From: Mucidula mucida
Lineage: Eukaryota > Basidiomycota > Agaricomycetes > Agaricales > Physalacriaceae
Assembly: GCA_015501055.1 (NCBI GenBank)
Contig: JADNYV010000330.1
Coordinates: 1-37,874 of the forward strand
Length of the DNA: 37,874 nt
Direction: 5' to 3'
Position numbers and translations under genes: made by a program. The notes under the pieces are model-generated. The model had not been told where the DNA came from. It did not search any database and was given only the letters and a program-made list of their open reading frames with translations. Below, piece after piece: positions 29,655 to 37,874 of the stretch. Every line of letters begins with the position of its first letter. Position 1 is the first letter of the stretch.

Positions 29655-32385
29655 GGCGAAAGTTGCGTATCCGACCGAATCCAGGCGCGCAAGGGTATGT
29701 TGTGTATAAATGGTGTTGGTACGAGGGGGAAAGCAGGCAGACCAAAGCTGAATGATGATGGCGGTTATGACGGATGGAGGTCGGACGACATATTTTCCCA
29801 CGTCACATGCTACTCCTCAGGCACAAAACCTTTCATGCTTGTTTGAAGCTCCCTGCAGGCTGTGTCTGCCTGAACAGGCATCAAACTATCCGCCAGCGTA
29901 AGCACGACTCACGGTATTCACCCAGCTACCTTCCCCACATGCGCATGAACCTTAACACATCTCCGAGTCGCATTCGAAACGCATCCGAAGCGAGCCCGTT
30001 CAACAGCCTAGTATCCGAAACACACCCATCGATGGATTCGCGCAGTCCGTCAAAGAGACGCGCAGTCCACCTATCTGATTGAACTCGAAGGACGCGCAGC
30101 TGAAACCAATAGCACCGCGGTCCAGACAGGCAAAGATTATGAATGTGAACGGCAGGTCGGTTCTACACCGAGGTGCGCATCAAAACATTCCACGATTGAA
30201 ACGGCATCACTCCTCACCTCACCGGTCGCGTCAAGGATCCTGAGTCCAGAACGTCTGAGGTATGCTGCATACTGTATCTCCTGCGGCTTGTTACCAACTG
30301 ACTACAACGTTATTATTTCTAGTCAACGAAAAGGAACTGGACACGCACCACATCCAAGGTTCTCAACATAGAATAATCGACCTTGTCATCCGTGAAGCCT
30401 AATTTCAAGGTCATCCGACTGCTCGAAATGAGATGGAGAGGCCGCTCTTCGCCTCCTCCTTGTATATGTCCTTCGACGTTTCCTAGGGAAGCTTTAATTT
30501 ATGAATGTTTCGTAGCGCATCGGCGGCTAAGTAGAAACTTCCTTTGATAGCGAGTCGTGCGGTCAATCGCAAAGTGGCCACCTGGATCGTCGAGTTCGAA
30601 GCGGGGAAGTGTACCCTCCTGCCTGGTGGACCTGATTATCCATGCATATTTCGCTCCGGCGGTGAGGATCGATTGGTGTGTCGCGTCAGCGTGTAGGCTT
30701 GGAAGCGGGGGAGTATCTTGGACCTGTTATTTGCGTCAAAGTCCAGGTTCCCGCCGTGTTTTTGGCGAATGTCGCTGCAACGGCGATTGGATTTGATCGG
30801 TATGGAGACGCCACCTTTTCTGGGATGCTGACGACAGTAGTGGGCTTCGATGCAAGTGACTGGCCTCAAAAAATATCAGCTGACGCTCATTATTTCACTC
30901 GCCCAGGTTCCCATGGATTTCACTGCAGTGGGGAGTATTAATCTGTATGGAGGTCTGGGACGCTACTACCCTTGCTGCTCGTTCCTTTTATAGCCAACCC
31001 TTCGCGTCGACTGATTGAAACGACATCCCTCGTCGCTGAAACCAGAACGTCCAAGTACACTCCCTGGTCGGCGTGTGTTACAACCTTGCTTAATTCTCGA
31101 TGACGGCAAGAAACTAGACACGGCCCACCATTTCTTTCAATATTCTAGGGTCCGCACGGCTGCCCCAGATGAGACGGCGAACGGCGCGTCGGATAGCCGT
31201 TGTTACGCATCGACATCTGTGGGTTAATCCCTCTCGTGCGGTCCTTCTAGGGAAGCATAGTGAGAATTTCATTTGATGATCTTTGGCGCGCCCGTACATT
31301 CCACGGTGGGGGAGCAAGTGATATCTACTCACCGATCTAATGCTATAGATGGCGACGACGATCTTTGGGGCGCGGCGGCATGCTGGGGCAGGTGTGGGTA
31401 GCCTGCCAGCGCTATGGCCCATACGCTTGTCCATGTTCCTTCTCTCTATATGGGACTGCTATTTGCCAGGTAGCAGCAAGGCAACTTAGTTCGTTCGTTC
31501 TCCCCATCTCTCCTGTTAACCGTCGCAATTGAAGCATCTACAAAACATTTCAGCCAGGCGTGCACTTACTCCTGGCTCTCTCGAACCTTCCTCTTTTCTG
31601 TACGCGACGCCTACCGGCAGACAAAAAACACAAGCAGAGTGAGTGAGTGAGAGAAGGATTTCAAGGTGCGAAGAGTGAATTCCATTACCGCTCGGGCCCA
31701 ATTTACCGCATCTGCTTGGCGATATGGCGCTGTTCACAGGTTCGGGGTAAGGCTCTCCCATTCAGCTTGTATTCCATGAATTCGAGAATCTGGGAGCGCT
31801 CAACCTTGAAGTACTCTTGTCAGGAAGAAACTTGAAGGTATACTGTATAATCACAAAAGGCGTTTCCTCGCATCATATCAATGCGCAGTACTTTTGTGCA
31901 TCGATCCCGAACTCCCCGAATCCTTTTCCATCCTGGCCGTTGTACTACCCGTATGCACTTGTAAACTAGCTCTAGCTGGCGATGAATATCATGGAACGAA
32001 ACCCCCCCGGGAAGATAGAAGGCTGACGCTCCAAGGACGAGTTCCTGCGCATCGATAGTTTGTCACCTTCCTTACCACATGGATAGACGACTCGGAGAGC
32101 ATGCATAAATGATGGTTTCAATGACATGAGCGCGACTTTATTCATCAGAGCCAAGCCAAACCTCGAGCGGCAAACAAGGCTCCGAATTCTCCTCCTCAAA
32201 GGCGTCAATGGATATGGGCAGCGGAGCAAGACGAGACTCTATGTCGCTTAGCGCGAAATCTAAGCGCGAAGATGGTGTAATACCGGCTCTCTACCTTGCA
32301 CTGGCAAGCATTCTACAAACATTTTGCTTAACCATTCCTACGAGGACCATAATTATCGGCGTCCGTAAAAGAATCATCTCAAGTG
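29655..32385. other. Long GC-moderate region without a supportable gene
   Basis: Several frames of 60-106 codons exist on both strands, none with a recognisable motif or matching splice sites. A frame at 30678-30941 (plus) has ordinary composition and is the least unlikely. 30197-30360 and 31012-31135 share interrupted words (gattgaaacg.catc, ccagaacgtc, ggacacg..ccac), suggesting an old local duplication about 815 bp apart. Nothing more can be said. Confidence 0.4.
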
Positions 32386-33405
32386 TCACTTGTGGCTGCA
32401 TCGTCGGGGTTGTCTACCCAACTCAGATTGATGAGCTCCTAATAGAAGGTTGTCAATATCCCGCTTGGATAGCAGAGTCAAACCTACTTGTAACATCAAC
32501 TTCAAATGTGGAGAGACATCATGCGTCCGCTGTTCTATAGCTGTAGAGACAGTCTGTAGCAAGTCGTCGCTCCACAACGATCCGCACGACATCAGAATAG
32601 CATAGTTCAATTCCATGAGCCTTTCCGAGGTGCACTCGTTGTTGAAGTTAGTCTTGACATACTTCAACACGCCGAGCTTGCCTATGACTCCCACTCAGAG
32701 TATTTTCTTCATAAACGCAAGTCGATGAACGATAGACCGGGCACATTGGGCCCAGAGACGTCAACAAACACTATGTTCGGGGAAAAGGACAGCTCGTTCT
32801 CGGACATCAATTTACGCTTGAGTCCAGAGCTCTGAAAATGAGCGGAAGGCATGCTGGGATTGACAATGGCCATTTGCCAGGCAAGTAGTAGCATATCCTC
32901 CAATTCCTTTCTGCTATCGATGATGGGCTGAGTGCCTGACTGTTGGCCATTTGATTGCCATTTGTGTCCTTTTCAAACCTAGGCGATATTTGAGAGCGCC
33001 ACGCACTCGCAGAGTAAGAGAGTCGGAACTCCATAGGACATCTGTGAGATGAGATGGAGCTGTTAACTTATAATGAGACTACTAGCAGACCTGGTACACG
33101 TGCCAGGTGCACGCGGTACTTTGATCTACACAATGTCAACGTCTGCGCTGACGGAAGAGAGACGGAGACCGTACATTAGCAATAGCCTCAACAAGAGAAC
33201 TCTTTCCAGCAGATTGATTTCCAATTGCGGCAATTCGTGGAAGATCAAACTCGGTGTCTGCTCTAGGATTTATTTAGTAATGACACTGAAAATAAACTCA
33301 CGAACAGCTAACGAACCCGAGCTCCCTGAGATCTTTGATAAGGTTTATCATCCCGCGAGAGCGCTGGGCATAATCGAGCGCGGCGGCAGCATCCCAATCA
33401 GTCAT
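32386..33405 (-). pseudogene. Dynamin-like GTPase, N-terminal part, broken
   Basis: Four exons splice cleanly: 33405-33317 (MTDWDAAAALDYAQRSRGM.., typical dynamin lead-in INLIKDLRELG), 33262-33175 (LPRIAAIGNQSAGKSSLVEA, with the G1/P-loop GNQSAGKSS at 33196-33222), 33125-33091 (VPRAPGTCTR, the G2 switch Thr region) and from 33041 (CPMEFRLS..). Introns are 33263-33316, 33126-33174 and 33042-33090. After a one-base shift near 32930 the frame continues RKELEDMLLLAWQMA to NELSFSPN and VDVSGPNVPGLSFIDL (32770-32712), the G3 region, where the expected DLPG reads DLRL*. A further 102-codon frame (32694-32386) shows no dynamin features. The middle and effector domains of a full dynamin (usually over 650 residues) are absent, so this is a fragment. 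Dynamins act in membrane scission. Confidence 0.72.
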
Positions 33406-33947
33406 ATTCAGTGGCGCAGAACAATTTCGCGTAATGAAAATGCTTTTTGGGAAGTTTAGATGATGCGCGAGATTAGAGAATGAGAGGTGATCAGAAACCT
33501 GTAATTTTTTCTGCGGTGGTGGAAGCTGTATGGCAGTGTAATGCAAGCGTTGTCTGGCAGACAGGGGTTACAGTTGCTTGCTTGAATGATTGGATGCTGG
33601 TGCTACTTCGACTTGTAAAGTAGATATACTGTTTAACGAGACCGCATGATTGTGATCGTAGAAAGAACTAAGTATGTCGAATGTACGCTGTCCAGCAACT
33701 TTGAAGCAAGGCGATGAACACAGGCTGCGGATGGGTGTGATGTATGTTGAGTATCTACGTGGGATGAGGACTGACAGTCTGCGTGCTACTCGAAGAGAGA
33801 AGCGAGTTCCATGAGAACAGATTTGAAGCCTTCGATGGGGCGGCGAATTATATTTACCTGTGTCTAGCGTGTAACCACAATCATGCCCGACTGTTCGAAT
33901 TAGGGTACATGTAACCTCCAATTCTATAGTGACAAGAGATGCTACTT

Positions 33948-34917
33948 TCACCACTCAACCCATCGCTCGACCTCTTCCACTTCCCGTACACAATCAAGCA
34001 CAAATTGTTCTGTTTTCGCCCAATGCTCCAATTGCCTACAATTATAACAAAGGCCACTGCCTGAATAGAAGAAGAGATTAGGGAGCGAGGGAATACTCAT
34101 GAGGGGACCGGTCAAGACTACAATACGAGGATCGTCGAGTTGTTTCAGCACTCGACTAAGCCGAGCAAAGCCATCCACATCCTGTGCCAGACAGATTGAA
34201 TCTCAACAACGAAGAATTTCATTGTCCTGGGAAGTGGACGTTCCAGAACTGAAAATAGTTCTAAGACCTCCGCGAAGCTACACAGCAAAATGGATGTATG
34301 CGAGAGCAGAGAAACGATCGAAAATCCGCCCTCAACAATCTAGCAAGTCATCTGACCGGCGGAGCAGTGGAGGTGGACGATTGAGGAGGGTATGGCGTGG
34401 CAGTCGACGTGACTGCCGTATAGATGGGAGATGGCTATGCGCAGCAGCGTGGAATTAGTCGAAGCCGCGTGTAGAGTGCGCATTATCTCGTTGAGATGAG
34501 CATAGTTCCCCTCCTGCATGCCACATCCAAATGATGTTAGACCCGTGCACACGGCCAGAATCTCTTGGATGCTGCTCCTGGGATATTCCCTCCGGCTTTG
34601 CAGGCTATGCAAGGCGTTGATGGACAAGCTCTTGACGGTATGCTTGAAGAACTCTGGATCCTTACGAAGTTGGTTGATAGGGCGAACAGTTTTGCGTTCC
34701 GCATATTGATATGCACTGAGTGGTAGAGCAAATAGTCGGACGCTGACGAACGAGACATTGGTATCGGCTGACAGGTAGTTGAACTACGTACCATGTTCGA
34801 AAGGACCTGGAAACAACAACAAGAGAGGATGTACTGGCCTTGTTGTTTGGCACTCCTGCCATCTCGCAAATCAGAAGCCCTACGTCAAACGGGTATATTG
34901 CTCCAATTTTCGGCCAT
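33948..34917 (-). pseudogene. F-box/LRR-like family gene, frame-broken
   Basis: It is a paralogue of the plus-strand gene at 35355. The likely start is ATGGCCGAAAATTGG (34917), matching ATGGCCGACGAC of the paralogue. Exon 1 reads PFDVGLLICEMAG.. and SSLVVVSRSFRTW, an F-box-like helix pair. The intron is 34743-34791. Exon 2 gives LLYHSVHINMRNAKLFAL. After a shift near 34675 it reads DPEFFKHTVKSLSIN and QEILAVCTGLTSFGCGM, IVHLHCSAGQM. The end (34178-33948) is DDPRIVVLTGPLMSIPSLPN, QLEHWAKTEQFV. At least three one-base shifts separate the blocks. In basidiomycetes such proteins are a large expanded family, presumed substrate adaptors of SCF ubiquitin ligases; that role is inferred. Confidence 0.6.
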
Positions 34918-35354
34918 CGACAACGGTTGTTGAGCGAACACGGTTGAAGAAAAGATGTAATCATATACAGTTTCAAAAGGGTGACAAAGAACGAGCGCAG
35001 CAACATGGCAAGTGGTGAAAGAGACCTTGAAGGCGCGGACATCCTTGACGTCTCATTTCAGATGGGCGTGCTCTGAGACCGCTGGTCAAACACAAAAGAT
35101 CCGTGAAAGTCTGAGCTCCTTGTTTTGGTTTCAGCCTAAAGAGATGACTCAGAAACAAACAAAAAGGGTTTTTTGGCACGTCGTTGAACAAAAAGGAAAG
35201 CCGGGTGTGAGAACTTTCCGTTGTGTGACAAAGCTATCTCCTTTGTACTTTTAACTTGAATCTCATCATCAACTGCCTTTCATCCAGCACATTGCTTCCA
35301 TGGCCTCTATTTTATCCTGCATACCGCTTTAAGTGGGTGTGTCTGATTCTAACT
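34918..35354. promoter_or_regulatory. Divergent intergenic region between the F-box-like pair
   Basis: 437 bp between the two head-to-head starts, so it would hold both promoters. No TATA box or clear repeated element could be identified. Confidence 0.35.
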
Positions 35355-36237
35355 ATGGCCGACGACATCGCCATGGTCCTCTCTTTCGCCCTCGTGTCGC
35401 ATACTTTCAATCAATGGTACGCATCTCAAAATTGCCTCCGAGTCGTTGTTGATCGTACTAACAACGCCTAAATCAGCGCGGACTCCGTACTCTACCGCAG
35501 AATCCACATCGACATCCAAAATGCCGCCGCGTTCCTAGCGTCAATAAAATCCCGGCAAACCAGAGATCCGACTCTGTATATCGACACTACATGCAGCGTG
35601 GACAAATGCACGGAGCTAGAGATCGCAATCCAAAGCATTCTTACCACATGTACGGGACTGACCGCGTTGGGATTTGATTCTGTCTACAACAATGCAAGTC
35701 AGGATCATTCGGACTTGATACATCGTATCGGCCCAGCCCACCCACTGTACCTTGTTTTCTTGAACCTTGGCAATGTACCGGACGTCAGTACGGTCAGCAT
35801 CGACGCCGGCGGCCTTCCTATCTCCCTCACCTACCTCCACTGCAATGCCAATCAGATGGTTCGCTGGCGCAGAGTCGATTTCTTTGCCCGATTCCCACAA
35901 CTCACCCATATACACATGAACTGCCGGCTTGACGGGGACAGTCGCGTCTTCTTGTTGATGAAAGAAACCCTCCCGGCGACAGTGAAGCTCTGTTCTTACG
36001 AGATACAGGTGGTTAAGCGCCCAATGAAACCAATTCACATTGAGCTGAACCTGGTGCTCAGAGAGGTCAAAGATCCTCGAGTCATCGTCTTAGCCCCATC
36101 CCACCTTTGGTTTTCCTTCGCTCCCAAATCTCGTCCGCCTCGAACGCCATCGTGGCGACCATAGCCAGCGTAGTAGGAACCAGCTAGAGGATTGGGAAGA
36201 AGTGGAACACTTCGCATGGAGTCATGTTCGACGGTAA
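35355..36237 (+). CDS. F-box/LRR-like family protein (probable; C-terminal frame uncertain)
   Basis: Start ATGGCCGACGACATCGCC at 35355. Exon 1 (to 35416) encodes MADDIAMVLSFALVSHTFNQ. The intron 35417-35476 (gtacgc..aatcag) joins to exon 2, CADSVLYRRIHIDIQ.., ILTTCTGLTALGFDS, LTYLHCNANQMVRWRRV, FPQLTHIHMNC, DPRVIVLA. This matches the paralogous minus-strand gene block by block. In the open frame it ends at 36164. A one-base shift near 36100 gives HPTFGFPSLPNLVRLERH and QLEDWEEVEHFAWSH, the ending shared with the paralogues, stopping at 36235-36237. Either the gene is truncated or the shift is a sequence error. It likely acts as an SCF adaptor (family inference). The exon-1 F-box is short. Confidence 0.62.
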
Positions 36238-36280
36238 AAACTGTGCGTTTTCAGGATCCAATCAATTAGATGAACAACGG

Positions 36281-36469
36281 ACGAGCCTTACAATGTGCTG
36301 AACCGGACGCTCACAAAGATCAACGACCCGCGTATCATGGTCTTAGTTCATCCTGCATTCCGTTTGCCCCCATTACCCAATATCGGGCAGACAACATCCT
36401 AGGGAGGGACTGGAGCGTTGGTTGGAAGCGGAACAGTTTGCGCAGAGTCAGGTTCAAGGAGACGTTTAG
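36281..36469 (+). pseudogene. C-terminal fragment of a third F-box/LRR-like gene
   Basis: In one frame LNRTLTKINDPRIMVLVHPAF, RLPPLPN, and in the next frame LERWLEAEQFAQSQVQ to a TAG at 36467-36469. Both blocks match the ends of the two genes to the left (DPR.VVL..PSLPN; QLEdW...EqF). Nothing upstream matches, so only the last exon was copied or kept. Confidence 0.6.
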
Positions 36470-36754
36470 GGCTGTACGAGTTCGTGTGAATATCGTCACA
36501 GTAGAATGTAGCAGTATCTTCGGTTTGAGAGATTGTGTAAAATGCATACATACAGGTGTACCAGACGGCCGCCTTGTAAGGCTGGATCTAATGGTATAAT
36601 TAGTCTACAAAAGCTTCCGGTCACCATTACAGCATCCCCATCTAAAAATACAGCCACGCAGCGCGCAGACGGTTTTCATGCGCAAGAAGAACAATCACTC
36701 TAATGTGGGGTAAATATATGTACGCGTTCAGAGACATGACGAACGCTCACGTCT
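36470..36754. other. Spacer
   Basis: About 285 bp, no gene or motif seen. Confidence 0.3.
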
Positions 36755-37391
36755 TTACACTCCGCCATTAAGCCGTCTCCACACCTCCTGGCGCGCTTGC
36801 AGCCCTTTTAGAAGTTTCCAGATGACCTTGCGGACCTGCGGCATATATAGCGCGAGTACCTCCTCGCTCGGCTCTTCCGCCAGACAGCCTTCCAGAACGA
36901 CGCGCAGTTCTGTCGGGATATCATGCAGATCGCTTAGGTCGATGCCATACGCGGAGAACGCGCGTATCGTCGCATTGAAGGCCGTGCCGATTTGGACGTA
37001 AACGTCGGATACAGCGGCATCGGTTGTGCGGGACTGGGCCCAGAGCGAGAGGGATGATTGAAGGGATTTAGTGGAGGAGAAGGAGGTTCTGGACGGCGGT
37101 GGGCACGTCGGGCTGTGGTCGCGGTTGGGTGAGGGATGCGAATATGGGGTTTTGGAGTAGTGGCCATGGTGAAATGTAATTAAAGTGAGAAGGGTTATAT
37201 AACAACGCGCAAGTAAGTCCAAGCAACCGTCAATGCACTTCATCAGCTCACTAGCACAGACCACTCACCGTACCGCCATTTTGCTGGGAGTCGATGGTCA
37301 TTGATGGTGGTGGTTCGAGATCAGCATCGTGGTCATATGGCTGATGTTGATGGTAGTATGGAAGCTGATGCTGATGCTGATTCGGGTCCAT
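36755..37391 (-). CDS. Bud6/Aip3 N-terminal-domain-like protein (frame uncertain near its start)
   Basis: The main block reads STKSLQSSLSLWAQSRTTDA, AVSDVYVQIGTAFNATIRAF, GIDLSDLHDIPTELRVVLEG, PSEEVLALYMPQVRKVIWKL, LKGLQARQEVWRR, then a stop (36755). This is the pattern I associate with the N-terminal domain of the actin-interacting polarity protein Bud6/Aip3. A full Bud6 is far longer, so this is a short, domain-only relative or a truncated gene. An upstream exon 37391-37269 (MDPNQHQHQLPYYHQHQPYD) ends in a gtgagt donor; an acceptor at 37113 gives PDVPTAVQNLLL in a frame one base off the main block. A rival start is ATGGCCACTACT at 37167 in a good context. The CT-rich run cctccttctcctcc at the join invites an indel error. 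Confidence 0.5.
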
Positions 37392-37874
37392 GATAAATTC
37401 GGCTCGGTGTTGGCCGCGGGTACACGCAGTATTCGAAAGTGTATTAGGTATCTGCTAAGCAAGTGAGGTGGATCCACTGGCAATATAATGAGATGTGATG
37501 AATGAACGGTGAGCGGAGGAATGAAACCTTGATGACGACGACGACGGCACCTTGCTCCCGTCGCAGTCAGTCTATGAAATCCGTGTCCTTATAGAAGCAC
37601 GTAGGAATGTACAGCCTCCAAGCCCCCAAGTTCGAGCACACCGCCATTCCTCGCTCGTGCCCTTCTGGAAAGGTCGGAGTGCAGACTCGAGCGATGATTT
37701 GAGTTCATTTGCGCAGGACTCGGACGACAGAGAGAAAGCAAGGAAATTGTTTCATTTTCCCGATCATGATCGACACGTGGAGACTCTTCTCGTTCCTCGA
37801 CCAGCATGTCACCGATTTTGCAAGAAGCGCAGCGCCAATCACAGTCATTGGAACACGGAACAAACACGTCGCGT
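37392..37874. other. Window end, no supported gene
   Basis: A minus-strand frame of 92 codons (37867-37589) has a Cys-rich beginning (MFVPCSNDCDWRCASCKIGD) but no family match or neighbour to support it. It could be the start of a gene or an upstream region of the Bud6-like gene. Confidence 0.3.

Overview
The window reads as basidiomycete (mushroom-class, Agaricomycete-like) nuclear DNA. The reasons are very short introns (44-75 bp, GT..AG, often with a ctaac-type branch site), a Ngaro-type tyrosine-recombinase retrotransposon, Ty3/gypsy remnants, and a local cluster of F-box/LRR-like genes. There is no bacterial or organellar character. No RNA gene, CRISPR array or plasmid/phage module could be supported.

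Layout. (1) 1-4254: a 1,960-bp unit (solo LTR plus a broken epoxide-hydrolase gene) repeated in tandem without visible difference, ending in a third LTR copy. (2) 4.3-10.6 kb: three decayed, formerly spliced genes. Two are of unknown family. The third (minus strand, 10568-8881) carries DEAH and motif-III-like signatures of a SNF2-family helicase and is cut off by an LTR fragment. (3) 10.6-19.7 kb: LTR fragments, a Gag pseudogene with a CCHC knuckle (minus), and an AT-rich stretch with a heavily decayed Ty3/gypsy pol (RNase H, integrase zinc domain, integrase core; plus). (4) 19.78-24.5 kb: a near-complete but frame-broken Ngaro-like element on the minus strand (gag, RT-RNase H, tyrosine recombinase) with a second gag fragment beside it. 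(5) 24.5-27.6 kb: AT-rich DNA with another Gag-like zinc-finger remnant. (6) 27.6-37.9 kb: GC-richer genic DNA with one intact two-exon gene of unknown function, a dynamin-like GTPase fragment, two head-to-head F-box/LRR-like genes plus a third C-terminal fragment, and a short Bud6/Aip3-N-terminal-like gene.

The first 27 kb is best described as a repeat graveyard beside a genic segment. Nothing works as a pathway. The recurring theme is one roughly 860-bp LTR family (seven copies or fragments, both orientations) that interrupts genes and probably drove the tandem duplication by LTR-LTR recombination. Old copies differ from young ones mainly by C-to-T/G-to-A changes with loss of CpG, as expected from cytosine methylation or RIP-like mutation. 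Many gene models in the window are broken by one- or two-base shifts with intact splice sites, so assembly indels must be excluded before calling all of them pseudogenes. I did not find a convincing new functional system. The most interesting items are the mosaic sequence around the LTRs, the compact Ngaro ORF overlaps, and the unknown spliced gene with a duplicated exon module.
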